A stretch of DNA of 64,000 bases from Serinus canaria (GCF_022539315.1 NC_066315.1:16343649-16407648), one strand, 5' to 3'; shown: positions 1-12,300, counted from the first letter of the stretch. Notes: generated from the letters alone by a model not told the origin. Made by a program: numbers and translations.

Positions 1-3000
1 TTTGTTCATCTGAAAGGACATAACAGCTGATGACAGGTCAGTTGTTATACTTGGTGTCCCTCTGAAGCCAAAGGAGTGAGGTAACAGGGTTGTGGGGGTG
101 ACTTCATTACAAGCTGCTCTGTAACCTTCTCCTGGAAGAAAAAGAGCAGCAGTAAAATAAAGCTTTGCTGAAAAGGAGCTTTCTCTAGAGCCTGGGCCCA
201 GGGCTCATTCCTGCAAGTTTCTGACAGCTTTCCTCCTCCCACCCAACTAAAGGACATGGCAATAAATCTTTGTCAGTAGAAATCCAGTACACCCCTGAGA
301 TGGGACCAGCTGTGATTGGTATCCTGCACTCTCCCAGGTCACACTGCCATGCTGTGTCTGCAGCCACAGGTCACCTGAAACTCCAACTGGGACTTTCATT
401 CCTCCACCAAAAGGTTCTGCTGCATGAGCGCTGCCAGCCCCAACCAGATGGTTTCACACAGACCTTCTCAGCCCAGGGCCTGCTTTGGGGCAGGAGGGGA
501 CTCACAAGGGACAAGACTGAAGGGATCCCATGCGGAGGTGGCCTGGGGTCTGCAGGAGATCAGCTGCCAGGGTGTGTTTGGGGAATATTTCTGTAGTAGA
601 CTCTGCGGTTTGGAGTCTCTTCCAGCTTGAGCTTTCCTGTCTGCACTTCTTCATAATTCATCCTTAATAGGTCTGCTGTCCCTGAGGAAACCGGGAGGAT
701 GGTGCAAAAGGAAAAGGGTTTTAGGAGTTTCAGTGCTGGGTGGGATGAGCCCCGTCTGTGTGTGGACAGCCTGTGGTAGTGTGGGACGCTGGCTGAGCAG
801 TTATCCATGTTTACAGGCTCATTTGTCTGTTTACATTAGGCTCAAAATGGGAGGCTGCAAGTGTAAATATGGGATGGCCAGTTCCTTCTTCCTCCAATTC
901 TAGCTAGAGAAGCTGAGGTTTTCTTGTTTTTCAAAACATGCTGTAGTTTTTTTTTTTAAATGACATTTTTTATAAGAGCCCTGGCCTGCTGCTTTGGCTA
1001 GTTTCCCCTCCTCTGCATTGCTGAGCAGCCTGGGCTAAGCCACGTTCCCTCCCCAGATGTGGGTGAATATTAGTGGTGTTGTGTGGTTCACAGTTTACTT
1101 TGGGATCCTTCAGGGGTAAAGGAGCTGTGTCAATGCAGAAGAGCACAGGAGTATTAACTCAAACTAACCCAACTTTTTTCTTGGGGAAACAGAGACTTGA
1201 AAGTCTTATGCACCCTGAAATTGTGGCTTGGAAAATACTGGAGTCAAGGTGTGTGTGAGTATGTGACCTATAGAAATACATCATCTCCCCACTAATTTAC
1301 TCACACATGTAACATTCATTTTTCTTTCAGCTGCCCCAGTTTATTTCCTGTTTCTCCTTCTTTTTCCTCTACTTGCTTGTTTTGAAAATGCTGGTTAACA
1401 CATGTTAAGCCAGAGTCTCCAAAACCAACAAAAGAAAGTTCAGGAGAGGCAGTGAGAGAAACAACTGAATAATGTTGCCAATTTTAAAATGAAGATAAGT
1501 TATACAAGACCTTTTATTGAACCAACAAATGTTTTATAGTGTTCACCATTTGAGGCCAGCAGTTCTTTTTTTCCCCCCTCTATTTTAAGCTAGAAGATGT
1601 GTAATTCACCAGGAATCTGTACATGTTTAAGTAGCTTCAAAAAATACGACGGTCATGCGAGACTGACCTACTGTGCCTTGACTTCTATGTCCATTTTTTC
1701 CCCACTACATAATGTTCTGTACCCTTCCATCTCTGTCTCATTCCCTCATTCACACATTCTTTCCCCTGTTGGTTTCAAGCCATCTTTGCTTTGTCAGTGT
1801 TACCTGATAACACAAAGCAGGGTTTGAGCCAGTTGTTGTGGCTCAGCTGGAGTCGGATAGCACGGTGAGTGGGGGAGCAATGTGAGGCTGCTGGGTGCTG
1901 CCTAAGGGCTCAGCCCTGCCTTCCCTGTTCCCAGCAGGGCCTTAGGGTGGGCTTCATCACTGCACACATGCAGTGCTTAGTTTAAAATTCCCAAATCCAA
2001 ATGACAAAATCTAACTGTAATTAACATTATTTAGCACACCCCTGAAGTCATCCAAATATACAGAAAAATTATCAGTCTGGATGCAGCGAACAGTAAGGGT
2101 CTGAGTTGTTCTGAAATGTTTGAATGTGCTGCAAGCTCCGTGTCACCAGAGAGCCTTTGTGCACAGTAAATTGGAGGTATGTGATGCTATTGTGTGGTTT
2201 TAGGTTGGTTTGCCTGCAAGAACCCTGGGCTTCATTTTCTTTGGCTAGTCCTTTCTGATAGCAGCAGAACAAAGGAAAACATTTTAAATAAAAGAGAAAT
2301 CCTGGAAAATTCTGTTCTTAAATGCTTTTGAAATAGTCAAAATATTGCCTAGGCAGTTTTTTGACTTTGGATTTCTGAGTCTCATTTACATCTCTGCTAA
2401 AATGGGACAGCAGGCTACCTTGCAAGAGAGTTGTCAGGGTCAGCGAGTTAATATTTATGAAGAAATTTTATGGTAAAAAAAAAAGATGCCATGTATATTA
2501 TTAATAATTATGTGAGTCCTGAAAAATACCATGCTGTATCACAAAGCTGGTATTGTCTGGTGTCTACACTCTTGGCACTATGCCCTACAGTAAACTGTAT
2601 ACTGAAAACTCATACTAATGGAAAGGTATACAGAATTCCTTTGGTAGGTGATTTATAGTAACTTCCTATTATAAACAAGAGGGAACAAATATCCTGCCTT
2701 GCTGGTTTCTTTGGGTGGATGTTGAGAGCAGAATGAGACATTCTTGGCCAGGCAAAAGCAATTCTCTGGATGCTTACAGAATGAAGCACCAGAAAGTGAG
2801 GTATAAATGACAACTAATTTTAAATGATTAAGTTTCTATTTTCACAGTGTTTAAAACTTTCTGGCTACAGAGCAAATGACCACAGTTTTAAGTGATTTCC
2901 AAACCTGTAGCAAAAAGGTATTTCTGATGTTTAATATTAAATAGATTTATTATAGAATCTCAATATGTGTTGAAAGCCTACCGCCATCCTTTGACAAGAA

Positions 3001-6000
3001 GCAAAGGATGCTTTCTGAGATGCTACAAAACACCTTCAGCAGCAGCTTCTTCTGGTTTCAATTACTAAATATGCTATTGAACACTACTGTTGTTTGTTTA
3101 GGAAAATTATTTGTGCTGGCCAGTTGTATGCTGTTAAAATGTATTTATGTCTGTGTGTAAACATAATGTCAGGGTAAACATAATTTTTTAACCTATCAAA
3201 ATGAGTCTTGAGAACGGTGTGGAATACAGTAATTCATCAGCGCTGGCATTCCCAGGAGTCACTTAACACACTGATCTAAGCTTGATCAATCTGTAGGGGT
3301 ATAAATTTGTGTTTAGAGACAAAACAAGCTGTCTTGTGTTTCAAGACAGCTTGCCTTGATCAGACTGTTGAGAGAGCCACAGCCTTTAGGAGGAGACCAG
3401 AGGTTCTGCCACCAAAGGTGTATGAGGTTAAAGGTAAGCACAGCGCTTGGAGAGAACAGCTCTGCTGTTTGGTACCTCAGGGAAACTTTGGTACCTCAGG
3501 GCTGGTAAAGTGCTGCTTCTCACACAGTAGAGAGCACTTGCTCTGAGGTGAGTCCTCAGCTGAGGCTGCTTGGTGAGATTCAGGATGCTCTATCATTCCA
3601 TTCCTTTCATCACCATTTCCAGAGAGGTTACCCAGCCCCAGTGCCATTTCCTTATTGCCTCAGAGAGGAGGCAATAAACTTGGATCCCCTCTAGGGGTGT
3701 GGTGTGTGATGGTCAAGCAAAAGAACACTTTCCATTTTGAGAATGCAGTTCTTTGATTATTTTCATGGAGCAGTCTCACCAAAATGTTTCTTTTACAGTT
3801 AAAATATACTTTGCAATTCTTATGCAGGTACCTCAAACATTAAAAGCTTCCATTATCAAAATTTTTATTTAGTAGTTGGAGGCAGAGCAGATAGATTACA
3901 AATGAAGAAAAAGCAAAATATTGAGTAAGACTCACCACTTTTGCAGGTTTTTTATACGCTTGATAACATTTTGTCATCTATGTTCTTTCTCTGGGGAGTG
4001 AAGAGCCAGACATGACCAGCCTGCATTTCTTCCAGGCTGAGCTAAGCCATTAAGGCTGTAGCTATACTAGCAGTGTCTAATGTCTCTATATAAAAATAGA
4101 TATGAATCATTGATATACTGAATAGCCAAAGGAGAGATATGGTCCTCCCCCCATCCAGCTCTCAGCATATCCACATGGATGATAATGCTGTCCAAAGGAC
4201 AAAGTGTGAGGAAGGGGCCACAGAACAGCACTCAGGAATTTGGCTTTGCAGCAGCACGCAGGGATATTGGGCTGCAGTGTTGAATAGAATGGCTGAATCC
4301 ACTTGATGGAGGATTCACTCTGTTCTTTATGAATGGCGTCCAGGCAAATAAAGATAGAAATTTTCGGTGACTTAGATGGCAGTTTCATGGCACGTGAAGT
4401 GAACCCCACTTTCGCTTTGAGTCACATCAAGTTGGTTTGACTGGCAAGATGTCAAGGAGAGCATAAGGAAAGGTCTTTGTCTCTCTCACTTTTATTTCCT
4501 TTGCTAAAGGCTGTTCAGACACAAGGGAGTTGCTTGGATGCTGTGGTAGTGCAAACTGGTATATGCTGTCAGGGGGTTTGGTATAGCAGAAAAGGATTTT
4601 TGGCAAGAAAAAGAGGGCCTGTTCTTTGAAATTATGGATTTTCAGACTTCATTGTACTAACATGCTTTAAGAGCAGTTATTAGCCTGAGCTTTGCAAATT
4701 TTTGATGATGATTTTATTTTAACCCAGTTTTGAGTTTCTTTGACTCAAATTATTTGTTAAAAAAAACCATAAAATAAGAACAGAATAAGAAAATATGTGT
4801 GATTCAGGAAAATCTTTAACAAAGTTAAAGAATGGGCAGCTCTTCCCTCCTGGATTTTAATTTTTAGTTTTGCTACTGCTTTTACATACCATGGACAAGA
4901 TGCCTTCTTTGAGAGCTGGCTAAACACCAGTAAAAAATATTTGCAAATACTCCTTCAAATAAACACTGAAATTGGAATGTGTGTCACCATTCACACCTAC
5001 TTCCCTCAGAAGTTTGTACAAGCAATTTTTTTGTTCATAGGAAATATTTTCCAACAGCAAAAGAAACTGACAGATGCTTGAGAGAGGTGTATTTATATCC
5101 AGCTTTGCTCTGGCAATGATGTTCTCTATTACTTACCATTTCCATTTCTATACCTACTGATCTATTCAGTCCTAAACATCATCTTGAAAATTGTCTCTAA
5201 TTAGAAAAAACAATGAAGCAGGGCTGAAGAATTCTTCATAGCCAAGTACAGCGTGAAGAAAGAGACTTTTTGTGTCATCCAGTATCTCTTTCTGGATCAA
5301 ATGTTTCTTTCTTCCTTGGTTCCTTGTCCTCTGCATAGGCTGGTCTTCCCCTTCTTGACTCCCATTCAAGCATTGTTCTAGGAAATCTTAACAGATACTG
5401 ATTTAAGCTCTGCACTTTTGGAGCAAAGCTAAATCTTGGTCACCTGGGAACATTTCTTCATAAAGCTGTTTTTCAAAAGGATGGAGGCCTGCTGGATCAA
5501 ACAGGCAAACAGCTGACCTCTGAAATTGCAGCTGGTCTCCCTGTGGTTCTTTATTGGAACTGTGGTCTCCAGCAGTCACCTCCAAGTGCTGGGAAGTGCA
5601 GCTGAGCTGAATTATTGGCTGTAGGAGACAATGGGCTGCTGGCTCTGGTGGGCAAGGTTGTTCCTAAGGGAAGGGCTACCAAGGGTTATTCCACTGGAAG
5701 CTCTGTTTAAAGACAAGATCAACTTTTAATTAATAATCTGATGGAAATCTAGCAGTAAGGTTGACTTTATTTGAGAATCTGGCCTCGCAAAGATGTATAT
5801 TACTTTTTGAGATTGATGTTGTGTTTAGAGGCTTTTTAGGTCTTGTAACCACTAGTGCTCATGCCATTGCTGTTTCTTTGGTTTGACTTGTTTTCCATAG
5901 GAATTGCAGTTGGGCATCGGCTTCTTGCTCCTCTATAATGTATTTCTGTGTCAGGATAGCAAACCCACTGAATAAAGCTTATACATTTTTGCCTGGTAAA

Positions 6001-6581
6001 TATTTCTGGCTTCTCTGGGACGTGAGGACTTCGTGAATGAACAAATATGACTCTTGATGAGGAAGTGTAGTTTATGCCTGTGATGCAATTTCGCCTCTGC
6101 GGGCTGTTGACCAGGTGTGCTTGTTACTTGTGTCCCCCTCGGCTGCCTCTGTGACTGAGGCACTGCCTGGCAAGGGGAGCATTGAAACCCACTCACATCA
6201 TGTGTGCAAGGGTGAGAGCCCTATTTTTAGTGCATACTAGAAGGCATTCACTGAAAGGCAATGAAGCTGATTTTTATTTTTAGGTTTTGCAATTCCTTAT
6301 GTTCTTGGTATTCAAAACATAAATATGTTTTAAAGAGCTCCTCTATTGCCCTGCAAAATGTGGGTGAACCTTTAGGAACAGCTACACCTTCAGTGTAGCT
6401 TTCTCCAGGAAGATGCCTGCATGAAGCTGGTCCTTTGTGTGTGTCAAAGCAAAGACTTTCTTTTAGATTTGGTAGCAAATTTGGAATAAAGCTTGGGTTT
6501 TTTTTCAATATGCCTATTCCCTGAACATACTCGTTTTTAAAACTATTAAAATAAAATAGACTTTTCTTTTCCTGTTTTCAG
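1..6581. other. Probable intron of the plus-strand gene, no confident exon
   Basis: No open frame here resembles a known protein, and I see no recognisable repeat family. The stretch is assigned to an intron only because the next feature is an internal exon with both splice sites on the plus strand. Within it are a perfect 12-bp hairpin (3325-3353), a weak candidate 44-nt exon (3390-3433), and an acceptor-like site near 5900 followed by 24 open codons ending just before an AATAAA. None of these is strong enough to call as a gene part without RNA support. Confidence 0.45.
3325..3353. repeat. Perfect 12-bp inverted repeat (hairpin)
   Basis: The arm CAAGCTGTCTTG (3325-3336) is followed by a 5-nt loop (3337-3341) and its exact reverse complement CAAGACAGCTTG (3342-3353). 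A direct repeat of GGTACCTCAGGG lies about 120 to 160 nt downstream. The stem is shorter than a microRNA precursor stem, so I call only an inverted repeat, not an RNA gene. Confidence 0.85.
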
Positions 6582-6615
6582 AAAATCTGGAGAACGGACC
6601 AAATAAGTGTGAAAG
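6582..6615 (+). CDS. 34-nt coding micro-exon, penultimate exon of an unidentified gene
   Basis: A pyrimidine-rich acceptor (CTTTTCTTTTCCTGTTTTCAG, ending at 6581) precedes the exon, and a strong donor (GAAAG followed by GTGAGT at 6616) follows it. The exon starts with two bases of a split codon, reads NLENGPNKCE, and leaves AG, which is completed by the first T of the exon at 6728 to give serine. That frame match between two independently chosen splice sites is the main evidence that it is real. I do not recognise the protein. The 34-nt length is not a multiple of three, so skipping it would shift the frame of the last exon. Confidence 0.6.
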
Positions 6616-6727
6616 GTGAGTAAGGGACTTCACAGTTTTCCCAAACCATTGTTGCTATTACAGTTTTCCTGATACCGTGCAGCTATGTAAGATGCGTGTG
6701 TAAATATTTATTATTGCTTGAATCTAG

Positions 6728-6914
6728 TGCAGCTAACAGAAGGGGACCCAGCAAAGATGAGACGTACTGGAAGGAGATCAATGCAGCTATGGCCCTAACG
6801 AACCTTGCCCAGGGGAAGGACAAACTGCAGGGAACTACCAGCTGCATCATTCAGAAATCATCACATATATCAGAAGTAAAGACTGTTAAAGTGCCATTAG
6901 TTCAGCAGTTTTAA
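6728..6914 (+). CDS. Terminal coding exon, C-terminus of an unidentified protein
   Basis: The acceptor TTGAATCTAG ends at 6727. The exon contributes one base to a split serine codon, then 61 residues and a TAA stop at 6912-6914. The peptide starts AANRRGPSKDETYWKEINAA, continues MALTNLAQGKDKLQG, and ends VKTVKVPLVQQF. It is hydrophilic and basic, with no membrane segment and no domain I can name. Its balanced composition and in-frame junction with the 34-nt exon argue against a chance frame. A nuclear or adaptor protein would fit the composition, but that is a guess. Everything upstream of these two exons lies outside what I can see, so this is only the last roughly 72 residues. Confidence 0.65.
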
Positions 6915-8571
6915 GGGACGGGTCTTCTTTCTTTTTCACATCAAACAGACGTTTTCCTCACAGGATTTGTTTTCAGCAAAATCCAATTCACAGACAGGGG
7001 GAAAATGTGGAAAATAGGTCCCCTTTTACAGAACGGTCAGTTAAAAAAATTAAGGTCCCTTCTGACTCAGATGTTTTCATTGAATTGAATGAAATGTTCA
7101 ACTGCTTCTATAAAAGGCATGTAAATTATAAAAACCCTGTTTTTATCAAAACATTAACTTATTTTATGTTAATCGAACTGCGCATAAGATGTTTGCATTG
7201 CTATTACAGTAAGTGCCTTGCTTTGAAAAAATAAGCTATAACGTGGGCATAGTACAACAGTGGTATGCCTCAAAATGACAATGCCATAATGCTTAAACTT
7301 TGTATATTATTCCAAGTGGGCTTAAGCAGCCGAGGGCTAAACACATTACTGCTGAGGGCCCTGGAGAGTTGTGCTTATTTGACTTGTACAAATTGATGAG
7401 TCTTAATGAAATTGTTACATCATTCTCACTCTCTTTTTTTTAATCAACAGTGTTATAAAAATTGTACAGTACGTTTTGTCAATGTGACGATAAGGTTGTT
7501 ATGCATGTTTCTTACCTGTATATGCAGTATATTAAAATACCAAAACCATTCCTTTGAAAAGTGCAATACTCTAGAACACACAAATTTAGGAAATAAGTTA
7601 ATTGTTCAGATTATTTTGAACTTAAACATATGCTGTGTTGCTCATTAAAGATTTCTAGTTGAGAAGGTTTTAGTCAGACTAATTGTAAATTCAAGTTGAA
7701 TTTCTATAATTTTAAAGCTTTACTAGTGACTTACTGAAGTTTTGATAGAAGTAAAATTGGTTTCTTCTTGTACAAAACTAAAACTATAGTGCCATCCAGA
7801 AATGTTTCCATGGTGGAACTTATTACTTTAATGTGGTTTAAACATTTTTATTTTGTATGTACTGCATAAATGAGGACAGTTGATTGACATTTCTCATTTC
7901 AGTAAGAAAAGCCTATAATATAAACTATCAAAGCCCAAACAAGAATCACAGAAGGAACTGAAACATTGAAAAATCTCAGCATTTAAGGCAGGAGGGTTTT
8001 AAGAAGATACTAAACCCTGTATTAAATGTCATGTCTCTAAAATTGACTGCTATAGAGTGTAATAACTGTCATAAAACCAGGTTTATTTTTAAATTTTATG
8101 TGGAGGTGTACAAGTTATTCTTAAGTCATATAACAATAGTCTAATGAGGTTTACAGTGCTTGAATAAACAGTGGCAAAGCCAAAACCAATTTATACAGAA
8201 TCTGTTACAGAAAACTGGAAAAGAGAGGATTGTTTCTAGGATTTGGATTTTTTTCCTGTGGGTATCCTGTTGGGTTTTTTCCTACTTATCCCTTTCCTTG
8301 CTTCTCTTTCTGGTGAGCCATCAATGAACAAGACAAGACTTCAGTTCTGCTCCTGCTGAGTTTAATGGCAGAACTCCCACATCAATGGAAGCAGGACTAT
8401 GCTAATGATGTAACTAACTTGCAAATAGAGGCTGTGTCAGTTGCACTAAAATAGTCAAGACACATTGCAAATATCAGCCTTGGTGTGACTTCTTAGGAAA
8501 CTTCTTGATGTAACATAACTTTGTTGGTTTTATTTAGTGTACAATGAAAATTATTTGATATGAAAATATTT

Positions 8572-8579
8572 TGTACATA
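8572..8579 (+). promoter_or_regulatory. Pumilio-type response element in the 3' UTR
   Basis: TGTACATA matches the Pumilio consensus TGTANATA and sits in the distal part of the inferred 3' UTR in an AU-rich setting. By family knowledge, PUM1/PUM2 binding to such sites usually lowers mRNA stability or translation. An 8-mer of this kind occurs by chance in AT-rich DNA, so its use here is an inference. Confidence 0.35.
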
Positions 8580-8841
8580 TATATTTTTACTTTGTTTTCT
8601 AAATTGCTGATTTGCATTGACTTAAAGTGCCAAGCAAGAAATGTATGTTGTGACTGTATGAACAGTTGAAGTATGTTTTACTGACTTGCATCATTTTATG
8701 TCTAAGATTCCATGACATTAATTTTTAATACTTTACTGGATTTTGGCATAATAATGTGAGTTTATAACTAATAGCAGAGAGTTAATACTTCACTTTTGTT
8801 CATACTATTATAAGTTATTCTGGTATTAAATATTTTGTGAC

Positions 8842-8847
8842 AATAAA
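8842..8847 (+). promoter_or_regulatory. Poly(A) signal AATAAA, likely main signal of the plus-strand gene
   Basis: This is a canonical AATAAA, preceded 17 nt upstream by ATTAAA (8825-8830) and followed by a T/GT-rich element starting about 45 nt downstream. It lies about 1.9 kb after the stop codon. Two earlier signals (7644, 8163) could give shorter transcripts. Confidence 0.5.
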
Positions 8848-8865
8848 TTCATGGTTTTGACAAAC

Positions 8866-11517
8866 TCTTCTGTTAGGAATATTCAGTGTTTTTGTCTGTA
8901 TGAACAACAAAATTTGTCATGTAGAAAGGGTACTTTTGGGGACTCCTCTGAAGTAAAACTGGAGAAGGCAAGCCATTGTATAAACAACTTGTTAATGGTT
9001 CTCTTTTCCAATGATCAAAGCACAAGAATAATCTGTAAAACACATCAAGTGGGTTTTAAATTTAAGAAATACTTGGCCTAATTTCTTGTTACTGTTTCCT
9101 TTAATTTATTTTTTTTCTACTGCTGCTTTAGAGTTTTCTGAAAACACAAATTCTGATGGATTATGTGTGTGTCTTTTTTAAATAACGAAAGTCATGATCA
9201 GTGCTGAGCCAACAGCTAATGAAAACTCAGTAATTATTTATGATATTGGAAAAACAAACATTATTACTATTGCTCTTCTTTGTTTCAACATATGTAACCA
9301 TTTTAGTAAAATAAATAACTGCAAACAACATCTTGCTGGTTTGAATTAAATATTCATTTGTCTGTCCTTAGGCATTTGCATTTCTGGTTTCCTGTAATAG
9401 TCAGGGTTTCCCTGCACTGGGACACAAGCCTGTGATAGGCAAGGACAAAACAGAAAAGTTATTCTGATCCACACACCTTGTGGTAGTTTAGCTCCTACCC
9501 GATGAAAAGGACTGCAGCAAGGTTTGAGTAATGGCTGCTAATGACAACGTGGAATAATGCTGATAAATCCTCCACACTGGAGGAGTGCAGGGGGAGGCCA
9601 CAGCTGCTCACTGACCTGAGACCCTGGAGAAGGTCCATCAGCTGGGAAAAACCTTGGTCATTTACGTTTTTTTGGAAGCACAGGCTAGATTTGCCTACAT
9701 TACCCTTGTGGATATTTGGCTGGGGAACCAGGTGGAGCAGGAGAGGAAGTCAGCCCATCCAGAAGCTCAGTGCTCCTAGTAGAGAGCCCAGTGCAAGTGA
9801 TCTCTTAACTTTTGTGCCTGGGCAAAGCTGCTCCACTTGCATGGGAGGGGTGATAGCTCAGATTTGGTGGGCAATCAGCACTTTCAGGTTTTATGTCCTG
9901 CTGATTTGTGATAAAAATGTACTTCTGTAACACTTCTGGCCACCCAACATGTCAGTGGAGATCTGGATATTCAGCTGATACGTGAGTTCCTGAGGGAGTA
10001 TGTACAGCTTGACTTTTGCTGTTGGGAATGTGTAAAAACACCCACATCTTAATGATGCTGAACCACTTGGCACCTACTTTGTACCTGAATCTGACATGAA
10101 GACACCAACTCAATCTGCTTCCACCTACTCTGTCACATCATTTGCCACAGCTGAGCACTCTAAACTGTTATAAACCACTGAGTAAGGGGAGCTCCAATTT
10201 TCAATTCAGTAGGTAGAATATTTCTTGGGCTCAGGATTGCAGACTCCTGTCCTAGCACCACACAACTGCTGCAGCCACTGAACTACAGTTCTCACTTTGT
10301 AACCTCATATCCTCCACTGGTGACCTAATGCATAAATGCATATGCCAGGTGAAGCATTCCACCAGGGAGACTGAGACCAAGTCCTAGGTTAACACATTTT
10401 GAGGACATTTGAGAACTTGGTGCCGTATATTTTAGCTTGGAGTTTGGCAAAGGATGGCAGCTAGACTGGGATCCCCACACACAGGTGTGTGAAGTGGCCA
10501 CTGTACTATGAGCTAGAAGGAGAAGATGGGGGAGGAGGTTGATAACATGTCTGTTAAAGGAAGAATGGATTTAGCTTTGGCTATGGGAAATGCTATGCAG
10601 GCTTAAACCCCTTTCTTCATGATTTCTTTACTCAGAGAGATTTTCATTATATTCCCTGGCTTTGATGAATTATGGTTTTTATCTACCTAAATTATCCATC
10701 AGTGGAGATCAACAACACCAAATGTGAGCTGCTATTACAGGAAGCAGATTTGGTTATAAAAATAATCTTGAGCTTCTGGAATTTGCTGTACTTTTAATGC
10801 TCAGAAAGTCTTCTTTTTACCCTGTGTGTCATCCCCAGCAATACGAGACAGTTTAGGAATTGTTCTGCATTAGTCAAAAGGGATCCTGCACCAGGAAAAG
10901 GCCTTGGTGACTGCCCTGGAGGATGCTCTGAAATGCCAGGGAGCTGCCTTCTCTCCCTAATTCACTACAAAGAGTGGTGAATGAGGAATCACTGGCATGA
11001 GGAATCACTCAGGGCCAGTCAGGGAACATGCCAGTGGGGCACAACTCACCCTGCCTACCAAGGCACTGCCAAGTAGTGGGAACGCAGCCACCAAGCTTGG
11101 ATCCTCCTTCAGGAATCTTTCCAGAGCCTTTCAGGTTCCATCACAACTCTGTATATTTCAGTCTTGTGGAAGTCCTGGGCCATATTCCTCACATGGCTTC
11201 TAGGGGCCGGAGGAGATGGCTTTATATGCTGAGTCCTCTGTGTGAGGTTGAAGGTGAGTGTTTGGTCATCCACCTTTCCAAAGCTGCAAAAAATTCTATA
11301 AATTGAACTCCACCAGGGCTATACAAGTCTTATACAAAATTTCTGCATTCAGAACAACACTGAGGACCTTGGAGTAGCCCTGGCAGAGCCATGATCCCAG
11401 TACTGCCAGGAGACAAAAAACAGAAATCAAACTTGCTCCTGCTCCTGGCATTGCCTCAGATGGCCTCTTGCTGTGTGGCAGAGGGAAGGGTGCAGCTGTT
11501 TCTATCATATTTGACTT
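8866..11517. other. Intergenic DNA, no gene seen
   Basis: This stretch begins past the inferred poly(A) site. A 129-codon plus-strand frame at 9541-9930 is rich in W, R, S and P, has no similarity I recognise, and lacks splice or promoter context, so I treat it as chance. A further AATAAA sits at 9310. I see no tRNA, tandem array or named repeat here. Confidence 0.5.
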
Positions 11518-12300
11518 TCACAGAATCATGGAAGGGACCCACAAGGATCTAGTCCAGATCCCATCCCTGCACAGCAACATTCTCTACAATCACTTCATAT
11601 GCCCAAAAGCATTGTCCAAAAACTTCTTGACCTCTATCAGACTTCACACTGTGACCACATGACAGCACCACTGTGTTATCTCTCAGGTGTTTTTCAATAC
11701 CTCCCAGAATCATCTCCATATCTTTATCAGGCACCAAAGTGAGACTGACAGGCCTGTAGTTTCTGGGCTCCTCCTTCTTGCTCTTCTTGAAAATTGAAAC
11801 ATTTGCCAGCTTCCAATCCTCTGGGACCTCTCCAGATTCTCAGGACTGCTCAAAAACCATCAAGAGTGGTTTTGCAATGACACTAGCCAGCTCTTTGAGG
11901 ATTCTTGGATGATTCCCATCAGTTACCATAGATGTATAGGGATCCAACTGTGGAGGCAAATCCTGCACGGTTTTGGGGTTGAATGGAAACTGATCATTCT
12001 CGCAATCAGGGTTCTCCAGCTCAAGGCACTGAGAGAGACCCCCTTGATCCATCATCTGTCTTGAAGATAGAGGCAAAGAATGCATTAAACACCTCTGCTG
12101 TGTCCATGTCCCTCCCTTTTTGTGAGGTGAACATCTTCATCCTATAATGGTTCAAAGTTGTTTTTGCACTGCCTATTACCATTAATACATTTGCAAAAAA
12201 ATCTTCTTAGTGTTCCCCACATTTCTGGCCAAAATCAATGATTTTCTCACACAAACAAATTTTTCTTGCTATGAAACCCCATGTTCTGCTATAGCACCTT
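11518..12300 (-). mobile_element. CR1 LINE fragment, reverse-transcriptase part joined to the 3' end
   Basis: Reading the minus strand from about 12300 down gives decayed CR1 ORF2 reverse transcriptase. The part at 12085-11840 contains pieces such as LDPYTSMVTDGNHPRILKEL and ASVIAKPLLMVFEQS, matching the jockey-clade RT block (DP-KS-GPDGIHPRVLKEL). The next piece, MEMILGGIEKHLRDNTVV (around 11700), matches the following CR1 RT segment. Near 11665 the sequence jumps to typical CR1 3'-end sequence, which runs to about 11518 (AATCATGGAAGGGACCC on the plus strand). The middle of ORF2, including the catalytic YADD region, is missing. Frames are broken, so it is inactive. The outer boundary near 12300 is approximate. 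Confidence 0.8.

Larger units (their letters stand above)
6915..8865 (+). other. 3' UTR of the plus-strand gene
   Basis: Directly after the stop codon the sequence becomes strongly AT-rich for about 2 kb, without recognisable repeats, as is usual for a long vertebrate 3' UTR. Possible poly(A) signals are ATTAAA at 7644, AATAAA at 8163 and AATAAA at 8842. The last is followed by a GT-rich stretch (about 8888-8900), so I place the main end near 8865. A later AATAAA at 9310 could extend it. The exact end needs RNA evidence. Confidence 0.55.

Noticed and set aside
5901..5980. Acceptor-like TTTTCCATAG with 24 open codons (ELQLGIGFLLLYNVFLCQ...) ending just before AATAAA
   Set aside because: It resembles a tiny terminal exon, but would end the gene before the better-supported exons at 6582 and 6728. 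The frame is short enough to be chance.
9541..9930. 129-codon plus-strand frame
   Set aside because: The composition is W/R/S/P-rich and unlike known proteins, with no splice sites or promoter. It lies beyond the inferred end of the plus-strand gene.
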